DNA of 64,000 nt, taken from positions 124,001 through 188,000 of the forward strand of contig JBBAAR010000003.1 in NCBI GenBank assembly GCA_041658185.1, read 5' to 3'. Below the pieces are notes generated by a model. The model did no database searches, was not told the DNA's origin, and worked only from the letters and a program-made list of their open reading frames with translations. The position numbers and the translations under genes are program-made. This document shows positions 33,269 through 40,820 of this stretch, piece after piece. The first letter of the stretch is position 1, and the number at the start of each line of letters is the position of its first letter. This DNA comes from UBA8919 sp041658185 (GTDB lineage Bacteria; Elusimicrobiota; UBA8919).

Positions 33269-33844
33269 TCTCGCTATGTTTGACATTATTGTTGAATGAA
33301 CAACCGACCTGCCTTTCCCTCCGCCGGAACTCCAACTGACAGTTACCGTTATTTGTTTATGATCAGTAGGACCTGCTACTTCGTCAAACCTACCGGTTGT
33401 TGGTGTCAGAGTGGTATATGCCATATATCTCACCCTAACGCTTCTTGTAAATTTGCTGTATTGCGGGAGTGGAGCATTACTAGCGTCTCGTGGCGGGGTT
33501 TCAGTCCAGCCCCAATCGTTTCCGGTTGAACCTAAATTATAATCATCAATATCATCAAAAGAGGTTTTGTTGGTCCAATTTTCAGTTGCATCTTGAGTAA
33601 AAGGAAAGGGTGAACGACTTCCAGCCGGCGTAGAACCATCTGCTACAGCACCTTCATCCCATTTTCGCTGCTTTATCTCTTCCATCAAATCCTGTGCAAG
33701 TTCGTTGGCAACGCTTCTGGAACCGAGGTCGCTGGTCGCGACAAGCGAATCTCCGATAAGTTTTACGAGCGGAATTAAACCAAGAACCAATACCACCATC
33801 GCTATCATTATTTCAACAAGTGTGTAACCGTTTTTCTTTTTCAT
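33263..33844 (-). CDS. PilV/GspI-type minor pilin (193 aa)
   Basis: Leader MKKKNG, mature YTLVEIMIAMVVLVLGLIPL with Glu at +5. LIGDSLVATSDLGSRSVANELAQDLMEEIKQRKWDE is the PilV-like helix. The C-terminal part has the ITVTVSWSSGGG strand typical of PilV/GspI. Stop codon comes from a family B repeat. Part of the set that primes pilus assembly. Confidence 0.85.
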   Translation of the reverse strand: MKKKNGYTLVEIMIAMVVLVLGLIPLVKLIGDSLVATSDLGSRSVANELAQDLMEEIKQRKWDEGAVADGSTPAGSRSPFPFTQDATENWTNKTSFDDIDDYNLGSTGNDWGWTETPPRDASNAPLPQYSKFTRSVRVRYMAYTTLTPTTGRFDEVAGPTDHKQITVTVSWSSGGGKGRSVVHSTIMSNIARR

Positions 33845-33874
33845 CTTCTCACCTTAATTTACTGCCGAGCGACT

Positions 33875-34867
33875 TTACGGTACCGTCGGGTAAATCCGCG
33901 TTGTCATTGAATAAGTGTGTTCTTTCTTGTCTTTTGTTTCCTTTTTCACAATCAGGTTCACATCAAAATACTGCTGGTTTATATTTGTAATCGTTAAAGT
34001 GTAAATGTTTTCACAGACGGGATTAAGACCCTCCGCCGCCCAGTTCCCGGAATTTTTTTCTCTTATAAGTTTCGCATTTGTCGGGTCGCTTAAATCAATC
34101 CTGTATCTGTATTTGTAAAAAATTCCGCCTTCATTTGATTCAAGATAAAACGGACCTGTTGAATTTACCGCAGAGCCGTCTTCCAGTAGAACATTTTTTT
34201 TAAGCGCAAGCGAGACGGCATCATATTTTGCGATTGTATTACCTCCCGTTGTTTTCATTTTTATGTAATATGACCCGGTCGCAATTGTGATAACCTCTGA
34301 AGATATTACGACAAAGTTCCACGCGTTGTTAACCTCGCTTCCTTTTAATGTAGGACCTCCCCGCATATTTTCCGTTCCGGCGTCCAGAACCTTCACCCAT
34401 GTGTTCTGATTTTTTGTAGTGTGCTCGTCGGGTTTTATCCAGTATGTAAGAATATAATTATTGTTCGGCGGATTTACCGTTAAGTTGAAATTATCGCTCC
34501 AGTATTCTTTGTATGGTCCCTCAACCGTAAAAGCCATTGCCCAGAGCCCTGAAACGACGTCGTCGGATTTTCTTGCTTGGTCAGGGTCCATTGCCGCCCA
34601 ATTATTTATAACATCGCTGTATCCTGCCGGTTCCTCAAAAGAATAATTTTTATTCACCGCACCTATTGAACATCTCATATCGCCCTTGATATCTTTTGTC
34701 AAAGAATAGATTGTATTTCTTGCATCCTGCTGAATGTCAATCCGTGTCTTTCCGTCCCACCATGCTCCGAGCGATTTTTTGAATATAATTGCCGAGGGAA
34801 CAAAAATTAAGCCGAGTAACGCGAGAACCACCATAAGTTCCGTCAGCGTCACCCCTTTTGATTTCAT
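33875..34867 (-). CDS. PilW/GspJ-type minor pilin with inserted jelly-roll-like domain (330 aa)
   Basis: Start at the ATG at 34867 (MKSKG leader); the in-frame GTG at 34894 would add nine residues. Mature VTLTELMVVLALLGLIFVPS, Glu +5. AWWDGKTRIDIQQDARNTIYSLTKDIKGDM aligns with the paralogue at 32050. An insertion at about 71-225 (NKNYSFEEPAGYSDVINNWA to KYDAVSLALKK) looks like a carbohydrate-binding jelly roll. The C-terminal GspJ-like domain ends HTYSMTTRIYPTVP. Follows the HAMP protein gene by 30 bp. Confidence 0.75.
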   Translation of the reverse strand: MKSKGVTLTELMVVLALLGLIFVPSAIIFKKSLGAWWDGKTRIDIQQDARNTIYSLTKDIKGDMRCSIGAVNKNYSFEEPAGYSDVINNWAAMDPDQARKSDDVVSGLWAMAFTVEGPYKEYWSDNFNLTVNPPNNNYILTYWIKPDEHTTKNQNTWVKVLDAGTENMRGGPTLKGSEVNNAWNFVVISSEVITIATGSYYIKMKTTGGNTIAKYDAVSLALKKNVLLEDGSAVNSTGPFYLESNEGGIFYKYRYRIDLSDPTNAKLIREKNSGNWAAEGLNPVCENIYTLTITNINQQYFDVNLIVKKETKDKKEHTYSMTTRIYPTVP

Positions 34868-34897
34868 AATGTTATATTTTAAAGTCTCCGTCACATG

Positions 34898-35485
34898 TCA
34901 TATTTTGAAACTTACCGACGAAACATTTGAAGCGTTTGAAATTTCTTCAGCTTTTGCAATAATAATATTTTTTTCTTCCGCAGAGATAGTTTCTTTTTCT
35001 TTAAGTATTTTTAATATCTCGGATATTTTAATCCGTGCTTCTTCACGGAATTGTTCATCTGATAAAAGTTTGGTTCTTAAGTTTGCCGTCATAGTATTCA
35101 GCGCTTCTGCCAGTTCTTTCAGTTCATCCTTTTCCCTGAGGCGAAACTGTTTGGTTAAATCACCTTCGTTAATCATAGTCAGAAGGTCTTTTTCAAGACG
35201 ATAAATCGGTCCCGCAATCCTGTGAGAGAAATATACTGATATGAAAGCAACAAGCACCATAAACACAAGCGATTTTACCGCAAGTAAAAGGTGGAAAGCG
35301 GTCAGGTCCTGCCGTATCTCTTCCATAAAAAAAACCTTCGGAAGAATAGTTTTCATCGTGTAAAAAATATCCCACTCAACCAACGCAACCATAACAAAAA
35401 GCGTGCCGACAATCATTGCGGCGTACTTGAACTGAAACTTTTTGTTAATAAGAATTTTTTTCCTGATGCTTTGTGCGTTTTCCAT
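34898..35485 (-). CDS. two-TM HAMP-domain protein without output domain (195 aa)
   Basis: Two membrane segments (about 19-40 and 70-92) flank a short periplasmic loop. A HAMP domain follows (HRIAGPIYRLEKDLLTMINEGDLTKQFRLREKDELKELAEALN, about 93-135) and then a helical tail ending in SNASNVSSVSFKI. Chemoreceptors carry a methyl-accepting domain after HAMP, but here there is none. Strong Shine-Dalgarno (CCGGAGG). It is the first gene after the riboswitch-like leader and heads the minor-pilin operon. Possibly a signal relay or pilus-linked sensor; partner unknown. Confidence 0.75.
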   Translation of the reverse strand: MENAQSIRKKILINKKFQFKYAAMIVGTLFVMVALVEWDIFYTMKTILPKVFFMEEIRQDLTAFHLLLAVKSLVFMVLVAFISVYFSHRIAGPIYRLEKDLLTMINEGDLTKQFRLREKDELKELAEALNTMTANLRTKLLSDEQFREEARIKISEILKILKEKETISAEEKNIIIAKAEEISNASNVSSVSFKI

Positions 35486-35770
35486 AAAATAACCTCCGGT
35501 TTTAATTAACCGCGAATTAACATGAATTTAAACTAATAATTATCTAATTTATTGTTTTTTAACCTGCCCCGTTAGATATAAAATTATCTAACGGGGTGAA
35601 TGTGAATTCGTGCCTGCCTGACGGCAAGCAGGTCTATTAGTGGCTTTACTTCTCCGGTAAAAATGTGAAAAATATAGAAAATATACAGATTCAAAAATGC
35701 AGTTTTCCGACGACGATTCCCAAACTACTTTCGTAGTTGCGTAGTTGCGAAAGTAGTTGAATAGGTTTTC
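35486..35770 (-). other. structured 5' region with three palindromes, no gene
   Basis: No coding frame recognised. It holds a perfect 12-bp hairpin CCCCGTTAGATA / TATCTAACGGGG (35567-35596) and CCTGC/GCAGG around TGACG (35613-35632). A perfect 11-bp hairpin AACTACTTTCG / CGAAAGTAGTT is at 35723-35758. The remainder is a decayed satellite of the CACGAATT/TTAATTCGCGGTT type. It lies between the riboswitch terminator and the HAMP gene, so would be transcribed as a long leader. A c-di-GMP riboswitch was considered and not supported. Confidence 0.6.
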
Positions 35771-35818
35771 AAAAAAAATACGGGAAGATTAATTTACAAT
35801 TAAATATATCTTCCCGTA
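35771..35818 (-). terminator. intrinsic terminator coupled to the purine aptamer
   Basis: Minus strand: perfect 11-bp stem UACGGGAAGAU / AUCUUCCCGUA (35808-35818 and 35779-35789) followed by eight U. The 5' arm contains the UACGG that forms the 3' strand of aptamer stem P1, so aptamer folding and termination exclude each other. It would also end transcripts coming from feoB. Confidence 0.9.
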
Positions 35819-35880
35819 GCAGAACCGATTATGGTCGGTACGTAGAAACACCCGTTCCTAATTAACGGATTTATACGGTC
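35814..35880 (-). promoter_or_regulatory. purine (guanine-type) riboswitch aptamer candidate
   Basis: Read on the minus strand. P1 is GACCGUA / UACGG. J1/2 reads UAUAA. P2 is AUCCGUU/AACGGGU (7 bp) with a loop ending in GG. J2/3 is GUUUCUAC, identical to the conserved purine-aptamer core. P3 is ACCGA/UCGGU with loop CCAUAA, whose CC can kiss the GG of L2. J3/1 reads GCUA, with a C at the specificity position (guanine type). Deviations: G instead of A just before that C, and a six-base L3. The P1 3' strand is shared with the downstream terminator, predicting ligand-induced read-through (an ON switch). Confidence 0.82.
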
Positions 35881-35888
35881 TATTGAAA

Positions 35889-35917
35889 AGTGTAACATAA
35901 AAATTAAAATTTGTCAA
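35889..35917 (-). promoter_or_regulatory. promoter of the riboswitch / minor-pilin operon
   Basis: Minus strand TTGACA (35912-35917), 17 nt, TACACT (35889-35894). Start expected near 35882, just before aptamer stem P1. Located right after the feoB stop codon. Confidence 0.85.
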
Positions 35918-35931
35918 GGATTTTTTCGCCA

Positions 35932-37638
35932 TCAGAAAACTGTGAAAATAAAATTCAAAAATGATGCCGAAAAAAATGCGACGGTAAAAACGGTAAATAC
36001 AATCGTTAAAGCCAACTTTAAACCCATTTCTTTTATCAAAATAAAAAACGAGGCAATGCAGGGCAGATAAAGGACCATAAATATGCTTGCAACGATAAAT
36101 TGTTTTGCCGATAATGCAAAAGGTGCCAGCATCGCAATTGAAACATCTTTCCTTAAAAATCCGAGAATAATAACCGAAATAATTTCCTTAGGGAGTCCTA
36201 AAAAGTAAACAAAGGGTTTCCCGATTTTAGCAGTTAAGAAATTTGTGATATTTAAGATATCTAAAATGTTTATCAGAAATATGCCGAAAATAATAAGAGG
36301 CACGGCATCCTTTGAAAAATCTTTCAGCCGCATCCATAATTTTTTTGACAGAACCGAAAAACTTGGGATCCGGTAGGGCGGTATTTCAGTAAAAAGTTCC
36401 GGCGCCTCGCCTTTCATTATTTTGTTAAGCATAAAAGATGTTATGACGGCAATTAAAATTATAATTAAAAAAATTAAAGTAACAACTTTAATTCCGTAAG
36501 CAATTCCCAGAGATAAAATCATTGCGGTTTGGGGCATACACGGTGCACTGATAAGTATCAAAACGGTGGTGATAATTTTTTCCCGTTTGGATTCAAGTAT
36601 TCTTGTGGATAGAATTGCAGGCACCTTGCATCCCAACCCTAAAATAATAGGAATTGCCGAGTAACCGTGAAGTCCCAGATGGTGAAAAATATTGTCCAGT
36701 AAGACCGCCAGCCGAGGTAGATAGCCGAAGTCCTCCATAAAACCCAGCACAATGTAAAATGAAAAAATATAGGGAAGTACTACGATAAACGGGACATAAA
36801 TTCCGGTAGTCAAAACCCCGAATGACTTCATCACTTCCGGCGTTGTGCCGATAAGCAATTTAGAAAAAAATTCCGGTTTAATGTTTTTAGTCAGGTTGAT
36901 AATTGCAGGATGGTAAAAGTTGTTAAATAATGGGTCAAGCAGATAATTTATAAGTCCTTCACCGATGAATCTGATAATAAAAAAAGTCAAAGCAATAATA
37001 ATAATTGCCGCGGGGATTCCTGTTAACGGTTTTATGGTAATGTCGCTTAGTCGTTCAAGAAATGTGTGATGTCTGTGAAAAACCTTTTGCACTGATTCAA
37101 TGATATTTCCGATGATATGCCATTTTTCATTTTGATCGTAGGAAAAATTACTTATTTTGGCATTGTTTAAGTTTGAGACAATTTGGCAGAGTCCCTCGCC
37201 GGTTACAGCGCAGGTCGGAATAACGGGAACTCCCAAAATTTCTTCAAGTTTTTTTTCGTCAATAGAAATTCCGGTATGCTTTGTTTCGTCCCAGAAATTC
37301 AACACAATTATCATCGGTATTTTTTCCGTAAGATGCAGGAGTTGGAGCGTTAAGTTAAGATTTCTTTCCAAATTGGTTGAGTCAATTACATTTACGAGTA
37401 TGTCGCCTTCTTTGATCAAATCTATAGCGACTTCTTCCGCTTTGGATGCGGCATCCAGAGTATAATTTCCCGGCACATCAATAACCTCGTATTTTTCATT
37501 TTCAAATTTTAAGTAACCCTTTGTGAACTCAACGGTTGTTCCGGGATAGTTTGCGGTAATAATATCAATTCCGGTTAAGTGAGAAAAAATTGCGCTTTTT
37601 CCGACATTGGGATTTCCGATAAGTAAAATCTTTTTCAT
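35932..37638 (-). CDS. feoB: ferrous iron transporter FeoB
   Basis: 568 residues. N-terminal G domain: GNPNVGKSAIFSHLTG (G1, about 8-23), DVPGNYTL (G3, about 54), NFWDE (G4, about 114), then membrane gates with VPFIVVLPYIFSFYIVLGFMEDFGYLPR (about 280-305) and LGLGCKVPAI (about 330). It imports Fe2+ across the inner membrane. Shorter than most FeoB proteins (usually above 600), with the C-terminal part compact. Separated by 2 bp from feoA. Last gene of the operon that starts at moeA. Confidence 0.96.
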   Translation of the reverse strand: MKKILLIGNPNVGKSAIFSHLTGIDIITANYPGTTVEFTKGYLKFENEKYEVIDVPGNYTLDAASKAEEVAIDLIKEGDILVNVIDSTNLERNLNLTLQLLHLTEKIPMIIVLNFWDETKHTGISIDEKKLEEILGVPVIPTCAVTGEGLCQIVSNLNNAKISNFSYDQNEKWHIIGNIIESVQKVFHRHHTFLERLSDITIKPLTGIPAAIIIIALTFFIIRFIGEGLINYLLDPLFNNFYHPAIINLTKNIKPEFFSKLLIGTTPEVMKSFGVLTTGIYVPFIVVLPYIFSFYIVLGFMEDFGYLPRLAVLLDNIFHHLGLHGYSAIPIILGLGCKVPAILSTRILESKREKIITTVLILISAPCMPQTAMILSLGIAYGIKVVTLIFLIIILIAVITSFMLNKIMKGEAPELFTEIPPYRIPSFSVLSKKLWMRLKDFSKDAVPLIIFGIFLINILDILNITNFLTAKIGKPFVYFLGLPKEIISVIILGFLRKDVSIAMLAPFALSAKQFIVASIFMVLYLPCIASFFILIKEMGLKLALTIVFTVFTVAFFSASFLNFIFTVF

Positions 37639-37640
37639 AT

Positions 37641-37874
37641 TTAATTCTCAATTTCTACAGTAATTTTATTTGCCATACCCTTGCCGATTGCTATGTGCGT
37701 TCGTCCTACCCTAATTACGACCGGCCCGCCGAATACGGATGAACTCAACTTTTTTATTTTTACGCCGAGACGTAATCCCAGTGATTCAAGTTTTTTTTGA
37801 AACGCCGCTCCGCCTTCAATTTTTACAACCTTTGCGGTTTTATTTTTTTCAAGATTTAACAATGATATTATCAT
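37641..37874 (-). CDS. feoA: FeoA, SH3-like ferrous transport accessory protein
   Basis: 77 residues, the usual FeoA length. KVVKIEGGAAFQKKLESLGLRLGVKIKKLS followed by GGPVVIRVGRTHIAIGKGMANKI is the complete FeoA fold. It binds and modulates FeoB. Start overlaps the DUF362 gene by 4 bp. Confidence 0.93.
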   Translation of the reverse strand: MIISLLNLEKNKTAKVVKIEGGAAFQKKLESLGLRLGVKIKKLSSSVFGGPVVIRVGRTHIAIGKGMANKITVEIEN

Positions 37875-39031
37875 AAAAATTCCATCCGTTTGATTTTTCG
37901 TATAAACAATAAAAATCTTATAAGTGCGGAATATCTTATTTCAACCGCATCTTCCGGGCAAAGTTCAATGCAGCAAAGACACAATATACATTTTGATTTG
38001 TCCGCGACAGGAATTCCTTTAAGTTCTATCGCCTTAACAGGACACGATTTTATACAAGTCATACATTTTGTACATTTCTTTCTGTCCATAACGGGCAGCG
38101 CGGATATGAATTTTCCGAGAAATTTAGCAAATCGTTTCGGTACAAAATGCAGGTAAAAATTCGTCGGGATTTTGAAATTTTTTAGTTTTACATTTTCAAG
38201 TTTTTCACCGACAATTTTTATTTTTTCAATTTCATTTGTGCCGAGTTTTAATTCCGCCGCAGAATTTAAGTAATAAACTTTTTTTGGATCAAAGCCGGCA
38301 ATTTCGCACATTACCGTATCAATTGCAACGGCATCATCGGAAGCCATAATCAGTCCGATATTTCTCGGTTTTCCCGATGCCGGTCCAGCGCCTTCCATTC
38401 CGACCACTGCGTCCATTATTGAAAGTTTCGGTTTTACAATTGCCAAAACATCAACGATAATTTCCGAGAATTCATCCGGATGGGGTGCAAATTTGTGATA
38501 CATTGATTTTCTTAAACCCGGAATACATCCGTAAAGATTTTTGACGGCTCCGGTAAAGAAAACAAGATTGTGGGTTTTGAATTTCGGCACGGTTATAACG
38601 CAGTCGTATTCAAGGCAGGGCTTTGCGATTTCAAGTGTATTCAGTGTTTTATTTTTCGGATTTTTTGAAGCAACACAGACAGTGCCGGTTCTTTCAAAAA
38701 AAAGCATCTGGCATTTTTCTTCCTCGCAAATTTGTTTTATACCGCTTTTTTCCCAGAATTTTTCTGCGCCGCCGATAACGCCGCCCGGACTTTCACCGAC
38801 GGAAGGAATTGCCCCTGCCGATTTGACAAGTCGTATTATTGCCCGTATAACTTCGGGATGTGTTGTTACCGCTTTTTCCGGCGACTTCGCAGAAAGTATG
38901 TTCGGTTTTATTAAAACTCTCTGCCCGCTTTTGAAAAATTTTTCCGTTCCGCCAAGAAGTTTTATCGCTTCTCGAACTTTTGGTTCAACATTATTATATG
39001 ATGCACATTTTACAATAGATACCGTTGACAT
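37871..39031 (-). CDS. DUF362 protein with C-terminal 2[4Fe-4S] ferredoxin domain
   Basis: 386 residues. The DUF362 domain (about 1-285; VLIKPNILSAKSPEKAVTTHPEV, VGESPGGVIGGAEKFW, VPKFKTHNLVFFTGAVKNLYG) is followed by two CxxCxxCxxxCP clusters, CTKCMTCIKSCP near 311 and CILCLCCIELCP near 341. DUF362-ferredoxins are widespread in anaerobes with unknown reaction. The operon with moeA, hemerythrin and feoAB points to iron/redox metabolism. There is no signal peptide. Confidence 0.88.
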   Translation of the reverse strand: MSTVSIVKCASYNNVEPKVREAIKLLGGTEKFFKSGQRVLIKPNILSAKSPEKAVTTHPEVIRAIIRLVKSAGAIPSVGESPGGVIGGAEKFWEKSGIKQICEEEKCQMLFFERTGTVCVASKNPKNKTLNTLEIAKPCLEYDCVITVPKFKTHNLVFFTGAVKNLYGCIPGLRKSMYHKFAPHPDEFSEIIVDVLAIVKPKLSIMDAVVGMEGAGPASGKPRNIGLIMASDDAVAIDTVMCEIAGFDPKKVYYLNSAAELKLGTNEIEKIKIVGEKLENVKLKNFKIPTNFYLHFVPKRFAKFLGKFISALPVMDRKKCTKCMTCIKSCPVKAIELKGIPVADKSKCILCLCCIELCPEDAVEIRYSALIRFLLFIRKIKRMEFL

Positions 39032-39520
39032 TTATACCTTTAAGTATTTGAAATACATTCCTTCAAGTTGTTTGTAGTTTTCCGCCAGGAAATATTTTCT
39101 AACGAGCGGGAAAAGTTTTATATCCTCTTTTCTAGCGTGAGGAATAATAGAATCAATAATTGCTTTTGAAGAATTGACAAAATCTTCCCTTGAGTTTTTG
39201 GAAGAGATCTTTGTGTGTCTTTCCGCCATTTTTTTGAAATCATCAAGTTTTACCAGAATGGGTTTATGTTCGTCTTTTATTTCGGTTAAAATATTCTGTT
39301 CAGATAACGGCAGAACATTTTTCATTACCGGAAATAGAACTATTTCTTCAAGCCGGAAATGTTCCTTGACTTCCTTCTCAAAAAAATTGGAAATTTTGAA
39401 AACATCATCCCAAGCAAAAGCATCACTGTTTGACATTTTAACAAGTTTATCCAGAATGTCTATTTCTTCCTTCGTCTCTCTGTGCCCCGCAATAAGTTTC
39501 TCAATCACATCCATAACCAT
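39032..39520 (-). CDS. hemerythrin HHE-domain protein
   Basis: 162 residues of four-helix type. Iron ligands expected from AGHRETKEEID (His14), KEHFRLEEIVLFP (His56 region), DEHKPILVKL and PHARKEDIKLFPLV. HHE proteins bind a di-iron centre and handle O2, NO or iron-sulfur repair. It overlaps moeA by 20 bp. A start two codons later (Met3) is also possible. The role with Feo and the ferredoxin is probably oxidative or nitrosative defence, inferred from the neighbours. Confidence 0.88.
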   Translation of the reverse strand: MVMDVIEKLIAGHRETKEEIDILDKLVKMSNSDAFAWDDVFKISNFFEKEVKEHFRLEEIVLFPVMKNVLPLSEQNILTEIKDEHKPILVKLDDFKKMAERHTKISSKNSREDFVNSSKAIIDSIIPHARKEDIKLFPLVRKYFLAENYKQLEGMYFKYLKV

Positions 39521-40748
39521 CCTCCCGATTTAAAAGTTCAATATTTACCAATGAATCCTTTTTTACGAGTGAAGTTTTTTCGTCAAGCACAATAAAACAG
39601 TTTGCTTTTGACATTGATTTTAATATTCCCGACCCTTGTGCCCCTACCGATTTTACAAAAAATTTATTATTTTTTTTTGAAAAAACGCCCCGTAAAAATT
39701 CTTTTCTTCCGTGTTTTTTACAAATATCATGCTGCAGCATTGCTTTCAAATTAGGCAATACTGTCGCTTGTTTCCCCATCATTTTTAATATAGCAGGTCT
39801 AACAAGTTCTTCGTAAGTAAGCATAGTTGAAACAGGATTTCCCGGAAGCGAAAAAATGGGGACGCTTCTGATTTTGCTGAACGCAAACGGTTTTCCGGGT
39901 TTTATTGCAACTCGAAAAATTATAAATTTTGCACCGAGTTGTTTCAGTGCAGTTTCCACAAAATCGTATTCTCCGACTGAAATTCCTGCTGAAATTATTA
40001 CAGCATCAGAAATTGTAATTGCTTTTTTAACAGCACTTTTTATTTTTAATAAGTTATCCGGGACTATTCCAAATTGAACGGGTATTGCATCGTCTCTTTT
40101 TATAAGTGTTGTGAGCGTCCACAAATTTGAGTTTCTGACTTTGCCGTTCGGAAGTTTTTTTACCGATGCGGAGACAATCTCATTACCGGTTGTAATAATT
40201 GCTATTTTTGGTATTTTTATCGTATTAATTTCTGTTTTTCCAATTGATGCAAGTAATCCAATTTGAGCAGGGTTGAGAACCGTCCCATTTTTAAGAATCA
40301 TCTCCCCCTTTTTTATATCCTCTCCCGCTTTTCTTATATTTTCATATTTTTTTACTGGTTTAAGAATTTTCACAAATTTTAACTTTTGACCTTTAATCTT
40401 TAACCTTTCTTCATTTGTATTCTCAACCATCACAACCGCATCGGCACCTTTGGGGATTGATGCGCCCGTCATTATTTTTACTGCTTCACCGGTTTTCAGT
40501 TTTTTGGAAAAAGTATCGCCTGCTTTTACTTTTCCGATAACTTTTAATAATGCAGGTTTTTTTATATCAGCAGATTTAACGGCATAGCCGTCCATTGCGG
40601 AATTATCGTAATTGGGTATGTTTTCTTGAGAGATTATATTTTCAGCGAGGACGGTATTTAAGATATTTTCGCTCAACCGGCTTTTTACCGTTGGCAACCG
40701 GTCTATATTTTTAAATAAAATCTTTTTTGCTTCGTTAAATCTTAACAT
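39501..40748 (-). CDS. moeA: molybdopterin molybdotransferase MoeA
   Basis: 415 residues. NYDNSAMDGYAVKSADI (about 46-62), GKVKAGDTF, IMTGASIPKGADAVVMVEN (about 92-110), ITTGNEIV, SAGISVGEYDFV, KPGKPFAFSK and SLPGNPVSTMLTYEE are all MoeA signatures. It inserts molybdate into adenylated molybdopterin. Residues 112-125 (NEERLKIKGQKLKF) look like an insertion encoded by the AAGGTTAAAGG satellite seen between genes. First gene of the operon; its ATG lies 6 nt after a -10 box, so the message is probably leaderless. Confidence 0.95.
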   Translation of the reverse strand: MLRFNEAKKILFKNIDRLPTVKSRLSENILNTVLAENIISQENIPNYDNSAMDGYAVKSADIKKPALLKVIGKVKAGDTFSKKLKTGEAVKIMTGASIPKGADAVVMVENTNEERLKIKGQKLKFVKILKPVKKYENIRKAGEDIKKGEMILKNGTVLNPAQIGLLASIGKTEINTIKIPKIAIITTGNEIVSASVKKLPNGKVRNSNLWTLTTLIKRDDAIPVQFGIVPDNLLKIKSAVKKAITISDAVIISAGISVGEYDFVETALKQLGAKFIIFRVAIKPGKPFAFSKIRSVPIFSLPGNPVSTMLTYEELVRPAILKMMGKQATVLPNLKAMLQHDICKKHGRKEFLRGVFSKKNNKFFVKSVGAQGSGILKSMSKANCFIVLDEKTSLVKKDSLVNIELLNREDGYGCD

Positions 40749-40754
40749 AAATTG

Positions 40755-40783
40755 ATTTTACAAAAACGAAAACAAAATGTCAA
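40755..40783 (-). promoter_or_regulatory. promoter of the moeA-feoB operon (leaderless start)
   Basis: Minus strand TTGACA (40778-40783), 17 nt, TAAAAT (40755-40760). Only 6 nt separate the -10 box from the moeA ATG at 40748. Confidence 0.8.
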
Positions 40784-40812
40784 TTGATTTAATCCCAATA
40801 ATTTTGTATAAT
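40784..40812 (+). promoter_or_regulatory. divergent promoter for the Nudix/gatB operon (near-leaderless)
   Basis: TTGATT (40784-40789), 17 nt, TATAAT (40807-40812). ATG of the Nudix gene 8 nt further on. Back to back with the moeA promoter; the two -35 boxes abut. Confidence 0.8.
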
Positions 40813-40820
40813 TAAAAAAT

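Noticed and set aside
35600..35680. Possible c-di-GMP-I riboswitch (AAAGCCACUAAUAGACC resembles part of the GEMM core) in the long leader
   Set aside because: The GAAA-type loop and the GGCAAACC part are missing, and the stretch is better explained as decayed satellite with an inserted CCTGC/GCAGG hairpin.
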